Source: Gaetbulibacter sp. 4G1
GTDB lineage: Bacteria; Bacteroidota; Bacteroidia; Flavobacteriales; Flavobacteriaceae
Assembly (NCBI RefSeq): GCF_002741945.1
Contig: NZ_MDVN01000003.1
Location: 1 to 64,000, forward strand
Reading direction: 5' to 3'
Length of the DNA: 64,000 nucleotides
The notes under the pieces were generated by a model. That model worked only from the letters and a program-made list of their open reading frames with translations. It searched no databases and was not told where the DNA came from. The position numbers and the translations under genes were made by a program. Shown one piece after another: positions 8,637-17,120 of this stretch. Position 1 is the first letter of the stretch, and each line of letters begins with the position of its first letter.

Positions 8637-10463
8637 ATGCATATAGTAAAAACACGAATAAATTTATTGAGTTCAAACCTCATATTAATATTCTTAATTA
8701 ATATTTTAATTTCTTGCAGCTCTTGTTCTCAACATGATAGTTCTTCAGAAATAGAACTAGAAGAAGAAACAGAAGCATTAGAGTTAACAAAAGCAATTCC
8801 GATAGGATCAAATAGTTGGGTAGTAAACAATTTAACTCAAGATAATAGTGTTGTATCTGATTCTGGAATACATAATTGGACATCTTTGGATGACGTTATT
8901 CGTACTTATGTTAAAACAGGTGCAGGTAAATTAAATTTAGGTTTTAAAATTAAATCACCAGAAACATCTAAAATAAAGGTAACAGTCGGGAGTGTTTCAA
9001 AAGAAATAACGATTTCCAACAGTACATATAAAACCGAAGAGGTTGGTACGTTTACAGTTCCTGAAGGGTATAATTACATTGAAATTCAAGGGTTAGAAAA
9101 AACAGGGAACTACATTGGCGATATTAATGAAATTCTTTTTGGAGGACCTGCAGTAAGTTCTGGAATTACATTTGTCCCTACAAATAACTTTCACTTTGGA
9201 AGAAGAGGTCCGTCTGTTCATATGAGCTATGAAGAACCAGAGGGTAAAAATGTACAATGGTTTTATAACGAGGTTACAGTACCTGAAGGGGAAGATCAAT
9301 TAGGTACATTTTTTATGGCAAATGGTCATGCTGAAGGTTATTTCGGAATGCAAGTTAATTCATCTACAGAAAGGCGTGTTTTGTTTTCCATTTGGAGTGC
9401 CTTTAGTACCGATGATCCTAATCAAATACCAGAAGATTATAAAGTTACCAATTTAGGAAACGGAACAGGAGTAACTGTTCAGGATTTTGGTAATGAAGGT
9501 TCGGGCATACAATCTTTTATTGATGTAGATTGGAAAGCAGGGGTAACATATAAGTTTTTACTAAAAGGAGAGCCTTCTATTGGCGTTTCTGGATCTACAG
9601 ATTATACAGGATATTTTTATGACCCTGAGGTTGGAGATTGGCAATTAATTGCTAGTCTAAGAAGACCAAAAACAGACACTCATTTATCAAGATTACACTC
9701 ATTCTTAGAAAATTTTAATCCCAGCACCGGATATCTTTCCAGAAAAGTAAATTACGGAAACCAATGGGCATATACTACCGATAATACATGGACAGAAATG
9801 ACAAACGGGACATTTACTGTTGATGCAACAGCTGTGAATGGAGAAAGATTAGACTTTGAAGGAGGTACAAATGGTAATAAGTTCTTTTTAAAGAACTGTG
9901 GTTTCTTTAACGCTAATGTGCAACCTAATACAGCTTTTACGAGAACGGCATCTGGTGCTGCTCCCAATATAGATTTTACTACCCTAGAAATTCCTAAACT
10001 TCCAGACCCTCCTGCTCCAGTAACATTGTTAGACAGAAGTACATGGACAATTTCAGACTTTAGTACTCAAGAAGACAATGGAGGTGAAGGAGATACTGGT
10101 AGAGCTGCCGATATTTTAGACGATAATTTAGAGACTTACTGGCATTCTTGTTGGAGCGGTTGTACAGCAACAGCACCGCATTATATTGTTATAGATATGG
10201 GGGCAGAAATAGAAGTTGAAGGCATACGATTTGCTCAAAGGCAAACATTGTCTAGGGCTGTAAAAGATATTGAAATACAAATAAGTTCTGATAATACAAC
10301 TTGGGAAAGTATGGGTGATTTCGCATTACAAAATGTCGCCACAGAGCAAGACATAGATTTTGGGGCAGCAAAAACATATAGATACCTTAAGGTTATAATA
10401 AAAGCATCACACGACGGTACCGATAATGCAGCTATGGCAGAAATTATGGGATACACAAAGTAG
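8637..10463 (+). CDS. DUF5077/DUF3472 lipoprotein with C-terminal F5/8C (discoidin) domain
   Basis: Exported lipoprotein of 608 residues; the leader ends LISC with Cys 27. Residues about 55-170 resemble the DUF5077 beta-sandwich, residues about 175-440 match DUF3472 (start RRGPSVHMSYEEPEG, later GYFYDPEVGDWQLIAS and GNQWAYT), and the last about 140 residues form an F5/8 type C carbohydrate-binding domain (TVLDDNLETYWHS-like segment with DILDDNLETYWHS and the terminal RYLKVII). DUF3472 has no assigned activity that I know of; the discoidin module suggests glycan binding. The start codon follows the previous stop by one base. It is the last gene of the operon, with a hairpin terminator 31 bases behind it. 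Confidence 0.88.
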   Translation: MHIVKTRINLLSSNLILIFLINILISCSSCSQHDSSSEIELEEETEALELTKAIPIGSNSWVVNNLTQDNSVVSDSGIHNWTSLDDVIRTYVKTGAGKLNLGFKIKSPETSKIKVTVGSVSKEITISNSTYKTEEVGTFTVPEGYNYIEIQGLEKTGNYIGDINEILFGGPAVSSGITFVPTNNFHFGRRGPSVHMSYEEPEGKNVQWFYNEVTVPEGEDQLGTFFMANGHAEGYFGMQVNSSTERRVLFSIWSAFSTDDPNQIPEDYKVTNLGNGTGVTVQDFGNEGSGIQSFIDVDWKAGVTYKFLLKGEPSIGVSGSTDYTGYFYDPEVGDWQLIASLRRPKTDTHLSRLHSFLENFNPSTGYLSRKVNYGNQWAYTTDNTWTEMTNGTFTVDATAVNGERLDFEGGTNGNKFFLKNCGFFNANVQPNTAFTRTASGAAPNIDFTTLEIPKLPDPPAPVTLLDRSTWTISDFSTQEDNGGEGDTGRAADILDDNLETYWHSCWSGCTATAPHYIVIDMGAEIEVEGIRFAQRQTLSRAVKDIEIQISSDNTTWESMGDFALQNVATEQDIDFGAAKTYRYLKVIIKASHDGTDNAAMAEIMGYTK

Positions 10464-10494
10464 CATTTTTATTTGAGTTAGTTTTTTTCACTAT

Positions 10495-10531
10495 GCCTCT
10501 GGTTGTTTTTACAATCAGGGGCTTTGCTTTT
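10495..10531 (+). terminator. Intrinsic terminator of the PUL-type operon
   Basis: A 12-bp stem (GCCTCTGGTTGT with ACAATCAGGGGC, including two G-T pairs) encloses a TTTT loop and is followed by TTTGCTTTT. It separates the operon from the convergent gene at 10562. Confidence 0.75.
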
Positions 10532-10561
10532 ATAAAACCAAATAGGGTTATTTTTTACGTG

Positions 10562-11092
10562 TTAAAAATAAAACCTCACAAAGGGTGCCCAAGAATCTGC
10601 ATAAATACTTTTATCGGCATCATATAAAACATCGTATCTAACACCAAAAGTTACATTGCCATTTCTGTAACCTGCTCCAAAAAATAAAGCAGGGACCCAA
10701 TAATTTTCTTTATCTAAGTTTAAATTAACATCGTAGGTTCTGTTAACATTAAGTTGCTCAAACTCTGCAGAAAGCTGCAATTCTGTTAAAACATTAAGTA
10801 AGCCAATTATGCTACCACCAAGAATTGTTGATTTGTAAACGCCTTTTTGTTTGTTAAATGTAGCATTGAGCCCAAAACCAAGTGCTACATTATTATCAAA
10901 TTCATAAATAGAACTAGGAGCAATGGTGCCACTAAAGTATCCATCACCAAAACTTAATCCTATGCCTCCGCCAAATCTAACATGATCCCAAAATTCACTG
11001 TTTTGCTGCTGTGCAATTAAAATATTTGAACTTATAAAAAGTGTTAAAAAAACAAGTTTTACTTTTTTGATAATGAATGAATTTGTAATCAT
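10562..11092 (-). CDS. Small outer-membrane beta-barrel protein, function unknown
   Basis: 176 residues with an N-terminal hydrophobic leader ending SSNILIAQQQ, followed by alternating aromatic and glycine-rich strands (VRFGGGIGLSFGDGYFSG, YEFDNNVALGFGLNA, ALFFGAGYRNGNVTFGVRYDV) and a terminal Phe (FVRFYF), which is the pattern of an 8-stranded outer-membrane barrel. It is divergent from sucA. Homologues in this neighbourhood are, as I recall, sometimes labelled alpha-ketoglutarate decarboxylase; nothing in the sequence supports an enzyme, and that name most likely spread from the adjacent sucA. Confidence in the barrel is good, in any function none. Confidence 0.75.
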   Translation of the reverse strand: MITNSFIIKKVKLVFLTLFISSNILIAQQQNSEFWDHVRFGGGIGLSFGDGYFSGTIAPSSIYEFDNNVALGFGLNATFNKQKGVYKSTILGGSIIGLLNVLTELQLSAEFEQLNVNRTYDVNLNLDKENYWVPALFFGAGYRNGNVTFGVRYDVLYDADKSIYADSWAPFVRFYF

Positions 11093-11250
11093 ATAAAATA
11101 AGAAATAATCAAAATTTTAATAAAGAGAGATTGTTTATTTTTTAAACATTTGATAATTCTTATAAATATAATAAAAGAAACATCTAATTTTAGTAAAAGT
11201 TGTATTTTTGAAAAATATTTTGACTAACCTTTACGGTATTAAAAATAATA

Positions 11251-13995
11251 ATGGATAAATTTTCATTTTTAAACGCAGCACATACAGCATATTTTGCTGA
11301 TTTATACGAGCAATATTTACAAAATCCTGACGCGGTAGAACCAAGTTGGAGAGCTTTTTTTCAAGGTTACGATTTTGGTTCCGAGAATTATGGATTAGAA
11401 GGTGAAATTGTTGAAGGGGTTTCTACTCAAATCCCAGAACATGTTCAAAAAGAATTTCAAGTAGTTAAGCTTATTGATGGGTATAGAATACGCGGACATT
11501 TATTTACAAAAACTAATCCTGTAAGAGAGCGTAGAACATATACACCTACTTTAGATATTAGTAATTTTGGACTAACTGAAGGAGATCTAGATACTGTATT
11601 TAGTGCTGGCGATATCTTAGGCATAGGCGCAAAAACTTTGCGTGAAATAGTAGTACATTTAGAAGATATTTATTGTAGTTCTATAGGTATAGAGTACATG
11701 TATTTGCGTAATCCAGAAGTTATAAAATGGTGGCAGAGCCAATTAAACGAAAATGACAATCAACCTAACTATTCGGTTGAAACAAAAAAGTATATTCTTT
11801 CAAAATTAAATCAAGCTGTTACTTTCGAAAGCTTTTTACAAACAAAATATGTTGGTCAAAAACGTTTTTCGTTAGAAGGAGGCGAATCATTAATCCCGGC
11901 CTTAAGCAATGTGCTTTATTACGCTGTTGAAAAATATGGTGTAAAAGAATGTGTTTTAGGAATGGCACACCGTGGACGATTAAGCACTCTAGTAAACATA
12001 TTTAGAAAACCATTAAGAGAGCTTTTTAGTGAGTTTGATGGAAAAGATTTTGAAGACGAAAACATTGATGGTGATGTAAAATATCATTTGGGGTTAACGC
12101 TTGATAAAACGTACCAAAACGGAAAAAATATCAAGATGAATTTGGTTCCAAATCCATCACATTTAGAAACGGTAGCTTCTGTAGCAGAAGGAATTACAAG
12201 AGCAAAAATAGATTCCGACTATGGAGGTGATGATTCTAAAATAATTCCGATAATTGTACATGGTGATGCTGCAATTGCTGGACAAGGTATTGTATACGAA
12301 GTGGCACAAATGAGCCAGCTTAATGGGTATAAAACAGGAGGAACAATACATATTGTAGTAAACAATCAAATAGGTTTTACAACCAACTATTTAGATGCAC
12401 GCTCAAGTACCTATTGTACCGATGTTGCTAAAGTAACACTATCTCCAGTTTTACATGTAAATGCTGACGATGCTGAAGCTGTTGTTCATGCAGTTGAAAT
12501 GGCTTTAGAATACAGAATGCGTTACAAAAAAGATGTATATATAGATTTATTGGGGTATAGAAAATATGGGCATAATGAAGGAGATGAGCCTAGATTTACA
12601 CAGCCAAAATTATATAAAAATATTTCAAAGCATTCAAATCCTTTTAAAATTTATTCTGATAAACTTATAGAGGAAAGCACTATTGATAAAACATACTTAG
12701 ATAACATAGTATTAAGCTTTAAGGATACTTTAGAAAGGGAATATTCAAAATCAAAAGAAGCTGATTCATCTAAAGTTAGAGAATTTATGCAAGAACGTTG
12801 GACAGCGTTTGAGCGTAGAGGAATAGATTCTATGCTAGAATCTGTTAATACAAATTACTCTAAAGATAAGTTAGAGCATATATCAAAAGTGGTTTCAACA
12901 GTGCCAGAAGGTGTTAAGTTTTTACGTAAAGCAGAACGCATTTTAGATGGTAGAGCAAAAATGGTTTTTGAAACCGATATGCTTGATTGGGGAATGGCTG
13001 AAACTTTAGCTTATGGTAGTTTGATGGAAGAAGGGTTTAACATCCGTATTTCTGGACAAGATGTAGAACGTGGTACTTTTAGTCATCGTCACGCTATTTT
13101 AAGAGATGAGATTTCAGAAGAACGCATAAATCTGTTAAATACAAACCCAGAAAACAAAGGTAAAATGGATATTTATAATTCCTTTTTATCAGAATATGGT
13201 GTATTAGGCTTTGACTATGGATATGCAATGGCCAACCCTAATACTTTAACTATATGGGAAGCGCAGTTTGGTGATTTTAGTAATGGAGCTCAAATTATTT
13301 TCGATCAATATTTATCGGCAGCAGAAGATAAATGGAAAGCACAAAATGGTATTGTTGTATTATTGCCACATGGATATGAAGGACAAGGGTCTGAGCATTC
13401 ATCTGCAAGAATGGAGCGCTATTTACAATTGTGTGCAGAGGACAATATGATTGTTGCAGATTGTACAACACCTGCAAATTTTTTCCATTTATTACGTCGT
13501 CAAATGAAGCGTGATTTTAGAAAACCTTTAATCGTATTTACGCCAAAAAGTTTATTACGTCACCCAAAAGCAGTTTCATCAATAAAAGAATTAGCAATGG
13601 GGACTTTTGAAGAGGTTATAGATGATACGGTAAATCCAAAGAACATAAAAAAATTAGTATTCTGTACAGGAAAATTCTATTATGACTTATTAGCTGAAAG
13701 AGAAAAATTGAATAATGAAGATGTAGCATTGGTAAGAATAGAACAATTATTCCCGTTGCATTTAGATAAAATTCAGCAAGTGATAGACCGTTATTCAAAT
13801 GTCGAAAATTATGTTTGGGCTCAAGAAGAACCGAAAAATATGGGAGCTTGGAGCCATATAATGGAACGCTTAGATTTGGTTAAATTAAATGTTTGTGCCA
13901 GACCATATAGTTCTGTGCCAGCACCAGGATCTAGTACAAGAGATAAGAGAAGACAACAACGCGTTATAAATGCTGTTTTCAATAACGAAAATTAA
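11251..13995 (+). CDS. sucA: 2-oxoglutarate dehydrogenase E1 component
   Basis: Thiamine-diphosphate-dependent decarboxylase subunit of the 2-oxoglutarate dehydrogenase complex of the citric acid cycle. It is 914 residues, a usual length. The N-terminal segment FLNAAHTAYFADLYEQYLQNPDAVEPSWRAFF is the E2-binding/SucA N-terminal region; GMAHRGRLSTLVNI, the ThDP-binding HGDAAIAGQGIVYEV with NNQIGFTT, and the transketolase-like ISGQDVERGTFSHRHA and LLPHGYEGQGSEHSS are all present. The gene sits 44 bases before sucB on the same strand. A TATTTTTG element at 11203-11210 matches the flavobacterial -7 consensus, but no -33 TTG stands at the right distance, so the promoter is only tentative. Confidence 0.98.
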   Translation: MDKFSFLNAAHTAYFADLYEQYLQNPDAVEPSWRAFFQGYDFGSENYGLEGEIVEGVSTQIPEHVQKEFQVVKLIDGYRIRGHLFTKTNPVRERRTYTPTLDISNFGLTEGDLDTVFSAGDILGIGAKTLREIVVHLEDIYCSSIGIEYMYLRNPEVIKWWQSQLNENDNQPNYSVETKKYILSKLNQAVTFESFLQTKYVGQKRFSLEGGESLIPALSNVLYYAVEKYGVKECVLGMAHRGRLSTLVNIFRKPLRELFSEFDGKDFEDENIDGDVKYHLGLTLDKTYQNGKNIKMNLVPNPSHLETVASVAEGITRAKIDSDYGGDDSKIIPIIVHGDAAIAGQGIVYEVAQMSQLNGYKTGGTIHIVVNNQIGFTTNYLDARSSTYCTDVAKVTLSPVLHVNADDAEAVVHAVEMALEYRMRYKKDVYIDLLGYRKYGHNEGDEPRFTQPKLYKNISKHSNPFKIYSDKLIEESTIDKTYLDNIVLSFKDTLEREYSKSKEADSSKVREFMQERWTAFERRGIDSMLESVNTNYSKDKLEHISKVVSTVPEGVKFLRKAERILDGRAKMVFETDMLDWGMAETLAYGSLMEEGFNIRISGQDVERGTFSHRHAILRDEISEERINLLNTNPENKGKMDIYNSFLSEYGVLGFDYGYAMANPNTLTIWEAQFGDFSNGAQIIFDQYLSAAEDKWKAQNGIVVLLPHGYEGQGSEHSSARMERYLQLCAEDNMIVADCTTPANFFHLLRRQMKRDFRKPLIVFTPKSLLRHPKAVSSIKELAMGTFEEVIDDTVNPKNIKKLVFCTGKFYYDLLAEREKLNNEDVALVRIEQLFPLHLDKIQQVIDRYSNVENYVWAQEEPKNMGAWSHIMERLDLVKLNVCARPYSSVPAPGSSTRDKRRQQRVINAVFNNEN

Positions 13996-14039
13996 AAAGC
14001 GATATTTATAAAATTCATATACAATTCAAATTATAGAGC

Positions 14040-15257
14040 ATGATTTTAGAAATGAAAGTACCATCACCAGGGGAATCTATTACAGAAGTAGAAATAGCAA
14101 CATGGTTAGTTGAAGATGGAGATTATGTAGAAAAAGACCAGGCTATTGCCGAGGTAGATAGTGATAAAGCAACCCTTGAATTACCAGCTGAGGTTAGCGG
14201 AACAATTACGCTTAAAGCAGAAGAAGGAGATGCTGTTGCTGTAGGAGCAGTAGTTTGTTTAATTGACACTAGTGCAGAAAAACCAGAAGGAGGAGATGCT
14301 GTAAAAGAAGAAAAAAAGGAAGAAGACCCAAAAGCTGAAAAGAAAAGTGCTAGTTCGAGTACTAATGAAAACAAAACATATGCTACAGGAACAGCAAGTC
14401 CAGCAGCTAAAAAAGTTTTGGCCGAAAAAGGAATAGATGCAGCTTCAGTTTCTGGAACAGGAAAAGATGGTCGTATTACAAAAGAAGATGCTGTAAATGC
14501 GGTGCCTAGTATGGGAACACCAACAGGAGGAAGTAGAGGAACTTCTAGAAGTAAAATGTCTATGTTACGTCGTAAAGTAGCAGAGCGTTTAGTTGAAGCT
14601 AAAAATACAACAGCTATGTTAACCACATTTAATGAGGTTGATATGTCTCCAATCTTCGCATTGCGAAGTGAGTATAAAGAAACCTTTAAAGCAAAACACG
14701 GCGTTGGTTTAGGGTTTATGAGTTTCTTTACTTTGGCTGTAGTTAGAGCTTTAAAAATGTATCCGGCTGTGAATTCTATGATTGATGGAAAAGAAATGAT
14801 TTCTTATGATTTTTGCGACATTAGCATTGCAGTTTCTGGACCAAAAGGACTTATGGTTCCTGTAATGAGGAATGTTGAAAATTTAAGCTTTAGAGGTGTT
14901 GAATCTGAAGTGAAAAGATTAGCTATTCGTGCTCGCGACGGACAAATTACTGTTGATGAAATGACAGGAGGAACATTTACCATTTCTAACGGAGGTGTTT
15001 TTGGAAGTATGTTATCTACACCAATAATTAACCCACCACAAAGCGGTATTTTAGGAATGCATAATATTGTTGAACGACCAGTAGCTATTGATGGAAAAGT
15101 TGAAATACGACCTATTATGTATGTGGCATTATCATACGACCATAGAATTATTGATGGTAAAGAAAGTGTAGGGTTCTTAGTAGCTGTTAAAGAAGCTTTA
15201 GAAAACCCAACAGAATTATTAATGAATAACGATATTAAAAAAGCATTAGAGCTTTAG
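14040..15257 (+). CDS. sucB: Dihydrolipoyllysine succinyltransferase, E2 of 2-oxoglutarate dehydrogenase
   Basis: Transfers the succinyl group from E1-bound ThDP via lipoyl-lysine to CoA. The domain order is one lipoyl domain (residues 1-76; the modified Lys is residue 43 in VDSDKATLE), a charged Glu/Lys-rich linker, a peripheral subunit-binding domain ([15 protein letters not shown]...GRITKEDA, about 120-155) and the catalytic acyltransferase core with SYDHRIIDG near residues 365-373, whose His is catalytic. Length 405 is standard. It is co-transcribed with sucA and followed by a strong terminator. The E3 subunit (lpd) is not in this window. Confidence 0.98.
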   Translation: MILEMKVPSPGESITEVEIATWLVEDGDYVEKDQAIAEVDSDKATLELPAEVSGTITLKAEEGDAVAVGAVVCLIDTSAEKPEGGDAVKEEKKEEDPKAEKKSASSSTNENKTYATGTASPAAKKVLAEKGIDAASVSGTGKDGRITKEDAVNAVPSMGTPTGGSRGTSRSKMSMLRRKVAERLVEAKNTTAMLTTFNEVDMSPIFALRSEYKETFKAKHGVGLGFMSFFTLAVVRALKMYPAVNSMIDGKEMISYDFCDISIAVSGPKGLMVPVMRNVENLSFRGVESEVKRLAIRARDGQITVDEMTGGTFTISNGGVFGSMLSTPIINPPQSGILGMHNIVERPVAIDGKVEIRPIMYVALSYDHRIIDGKESVGFLVAVKEALENPTELLMNNDIKKALEL

Positions 15258-15280
15258 TAATATTAAGTTCTTATATACAA

Positions 15281-15313
15281 AAAAAGCCACCTTCTTTAGG
15301 TGGCTTTTTTTTT
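15281..15313 (+). terminator. Intrinsic terminator after sucB
   Basis: A perfect 12-bp stem (AAAAAGCCACCT / AGGTGGCTTTTT) with a TCTTT loop and a nine-T tail lies 24 bases after the sucB stop. The A-run on its left arm lets it act on the minus strand too. Confidence 0.95.
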
Positions 15314-15344
15314 CAATTAATTCTTTTTTAAAGACTAACTAAAA

Positions 15345-15443
15345 CTAAAAAAAGGTAACAAGAATATTAATTGAAATCACAATTAAAACCAATATTATTA
15401 GTCCTATTGCAAAAAATTTTTCAAGAGTATTATTTCTTTCCAT
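15345..15443 (-). CDS. Possible 32-residue single-span membrane peptide
   Basis: A short frame encodes MERNNTLEKFF followed by a hydrophobic run (AIGLIILVLIVISINILVTFF) long enough for one transmembrane helix. An in-frame TTG at 15527 would give 60 residues, but those extra codons lie partly in the tandem repeat and read as low-complexity, so the ATG at 15443 is preferred. The gene is unassigned, and no ribosome-binding site can be judged in this phylum. It lies downstream of copy 1 of the repeat on the minus strand, so that repeat unit may be its leader. It could equally be chance. Confidence 0.3.
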   Translation of the reverse strand: MERNNTLEKFFAIGLIILVLIVISINILVTFF

Positions 15444-15633
15444 TTTGTATATATAAAGACAGGTTTGGGGTAAATTAGTTCTCTTTTTTTTAAAGACTCT
15501 GTATTGTAAAAAACACAGAGCCTTCAATAATTCTCCCTAAGAACTAATTAATAGCACTGTAAAAGTATAGTATAGTATTGATAAAAAAAATACGTACTTC
15601 TACGTATTTTTTAGATGGATATTATCATTAAAT

Positions 15634-15700
15634 AAAAAAAGCTCTAAATCATTACAATTTAGAGCCTTCAATAATTCTCCCTAAGAACTAATTAATAGCA
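15634..15700 (-). ncRNA. Candidate small RNA unit 2 of the tandem repeat
   Basis: On the minus strand a TATACTATACTTTTAC element (15703-15718) is followed by about 55 bases and then a 9-bp hairpin (15641-15649 with 15657-15665) and seven Ts, the layout of a short terminated transcript. The inverted TACGTA pair lies upstream at 15735-15750. This is inference from layout only; the promoter does not match the TTG/TAnnTTTG consensus. Confidence 0.3.
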
Positions 15701-15773
15701 CTGTAAAAGTATAGTATAGTATTGATAAAAAAAATACGTACTTCTACGTATTTTTTAGATAGATATTATTATT

Positions 15774-15845
15774 AAACAAAAGAAAGCTCTAAATCATTAC
15801 AATTTAGAGCCTTCAATAATTCTCCCTAAGAACTAATTAATAGCA
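15774..15845 (-). ncRNA. Candidate small RNA unit 1 of the tandem repeat
   Basis: It has the same layout as the unit at 15634-15700: a TATATTATACTTTTAC element at 15848-15863, a 9-bp hairpin (15786-15794 with 15802-15810) and a T-rich tail (complement of 15774-15785). The inverted TACGTA pair at 15880-15895 lies between it and the response-regulator stop codon, where it may also terminate that gene. Confidence 0.3.
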
Positions 15846-15898
15846 CTGTAAAAGTATAATATAGTATTGATAAAAAAAATACGTACTTCTACGTATTT

Positions 15899-16525
15899 TT
15901 AAAGAAAGTCTTTATTTAAGTTCGCCCAAATTGAAAGGGAGGTAGGTTTGTTGTCTAACCCTAATTTTGCTACAATATTACTTCTGTGCTTTTCTACAGT
16001 TCTTACAGAAATTATTAATTCGTTGGCAATGTCATGGCTGGTTTTATTTTCAGATATAAGCTTAACAATTTTTAACTCAGATTTACTTAAGGAAGCTAAA
16101 GCATCTGGCTTTTGTTGACTAGCGCTTAAATAATCAGCAATTTCTTCACTAAAATACGACTTGTTATTTACAACATGTTTAATGCAAGTTTCAATTTCTT
16201 CAATAGCAAATTCTTTTAAAATATATCCGTAAACACCAAACTCTAAAGCCTTGTCATAAACTTCCTCTTCTTTATCAAAGGTTATTAAAATAACTTTGGT
16301 ATTAAGATTGTTTTTTTTACAAGCTTCTGCAATTTCTAAACCAGTTTTGTGAGGCATTCTTATATCTAGAATGGCAATTTCAGGTTTTAATTTTACGATG
16401 AGATTATAAGCAGCATTTCCGTCTTGAGCACTCCCAACAATATTAAAACCTTTTGAGGTTAAAAAATCGGATAGACCTCTTAACATTAGCGGATGGTCGT
16501 CTGCAATTACAATGCTATGATTCAT
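15899..16525 (-). CDS. NarL/FixJ-family response regulator
   Basis: Two-domain transcription regulator of 208 residues. The receiver domain (1-120) has the acidic pair DD at 9-10, the phospho-acceptor Asp 54 (AILDIRMP), Thr 82 and Lys 104 (YILKEF). The C-terminal LuxR-type helix-turn-helix (about 143-200) reads LSKSELKIVKLISENKTSHDIANELIISVRTVEKHRSNI with the usual Val-Glu-Lys-His recognition helix. No histidine kinase is encoded beside it, so it is an orphan here. Its last codons abut the tandem repeat at 15517-15900; the inverted TACGTA pair in each unit is a plausible binding site or terminator. Target genes are unknown. Confidence 0.95.
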   Translation of the reverse strand: MNHSIVIADDHPLMLRGLSDFLTSKGFNIVGSAQDGNAAYNLIVKLKPEIAILDIRMPHKTGLEIAEACKKNNLNTKVILITFDKEEEVYDKALEFGVYGYILKEFAIEEIETCIKHVVNNKSYFSEEIADYLSASQQKPDALASLSKSELKIVKLISENKTSHDIANELIISVRTVEKHRSNIVAKLGLDNKPTSLSIWANLNKDFL

Positions 16526-16580
16526 TAATTAATTAGTAGGGATTATTTTGCTATATAATTATATTATAAATGTAAGGATT

Positions 16581-16604
16581 AAAACTATAGATTCTTATAG
16601 TTTT
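16581..16604 (-). terminator. Weak hairpin at the end of the aspartyl-protease gene
   Basis: A 9-bp stem (AAAACTATA / TATAGTTTT) overlaps the stop codon of the gene at 16595 and is followed on the minus strand by only TTTT and AATCC, so termination is possible but weak. Confidence 0.4.
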
Positions 16605-17035
16605 AGGTATAAATATTTCTTTTCGTAATCAATTATAGCTTTTGCTTTTTTTAAAATATCTGCACCAATAATACCATCAACAGGTTTTGCGTTATGATTT
16701 ATAAGGGCAGTGTTAACATGCGAAAGGTTAAATAAAACCAAAACAATTTTATTATGCTTCCATTTGCCTATTTTAACTTTATTTTTCTTTGCCATTTTAG
16801 TATCCATATCTATGGCACCAGCACCTGCTGCTTTAATTAAAGAATCTTCGGCTAATAGGTTAAAATTTTCAACAGCCTCAAACCCCACACATGAACTAGA
16901 TGCTCCTGTATCTAAAATAAAAAGACCTTTTACACCATTAATAGTCGCCTTAACTTCAAAATGATTTGTTTTAGTAAGCTTCAATTTTACTTTTGTGTAG
17001 CCTTTATCTAGTAAAAATTGCTGGTGAGATTGCAT
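16595..17035 (-). CDS. Retropepsin-like (clan AA) aspartyl protease family protein
   Basis: A protein of 146 residues with one FILDTGASSSCVG motif (Asp 42), the single catalytic Asp-Thr-Gly of retropepsin-like enzymes that act as dimers. The second family element, hydrophobic-hydrophobic-Gly, appears as DGIIGADIL near residues 123-131. There is no signal peptide and no membrane segment, so it is probably cytoplasmic. The substrate is unknown. It is transcribed in the same direction as the response regulator, 69 bases upstream of it, and divergently from tatD. Confidence 0.85.
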   Translation of the reverse strand: MQSHQQFLLDKGYTKVKLKLTKTNHFEVKATINGVKGLFILDTGASSSCVGFEAVENFNLLAEDSLIKAAGAGAIDMDTKMAKKNKVKIGKWKHNKIVLVLFNLSHVNTALINHNAKPVDGIIGADILKKAKAIIDYEKKYLYLKL

Positions 17036-17120
17036 CTAATTTAGTTTTAAACAAATATAATGATGTAAAACAATTATTTTTACAAAATAATGCTAATGAT
17101 ACCATATAAAACAATAAAAT

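Larger units (their letters stand above)
15517..15900. repeat. 145-bp tandem repeat, 2.65 copies, with two inverted repeats per unit
   Basis: Copy 1 is 15517-15660, copy 2 is 15661-15805 and copy 3 is 15806-15900 (truncated at the response-regulator stop codon). Copies differ at only a handful of bases. Each unit contains TACGTA-CTTC-TACGTA (15591-15606, 15735-15750, 15880-15895) flanked by A- and T-runs, and the junctions carry a second hairpin GCTCTAAAT...ATTTAGAGC. Read on the minus strand, that second hairpin is followed by a T-run in copies 2 and 3. The units hold no long reading frame. They fill most of the 640 bases between sucB and the response regulator. Confidence 0.95.

Noticed and set aside
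10562-11092. Annotation as alpha-ketoglutarate decarboxylase
   Set aside because: The sequence is a small outer-membrane barrel with signal peptide and has no enzyme motif; the name would be carried over from the neighbouring sucA.
14123-14626. Minus-strand open frame of 167 codons opposite sucB
   Set aside because: It lies wholly antisense to the lipoyl domain and Ala/Lys/Glu-rich linker of sucB; the composition is low-complexity Ser/Ala/Val and no family is recognisable.
15345-15527. 60-codon version of the small membrane frame starting at a TTG inside the tandem repeat
   Set aside because: The first 28 codons fall partly in repeat copy 1 and partly in low-complexity Lys-rich sequence; only the ATG at 15443 gives a sensible peptide.
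15517-15900. CRISPR array
   Set aside because: The repeats are contiguous with a 145-base period and no variable spacers, and no cas genes are present.
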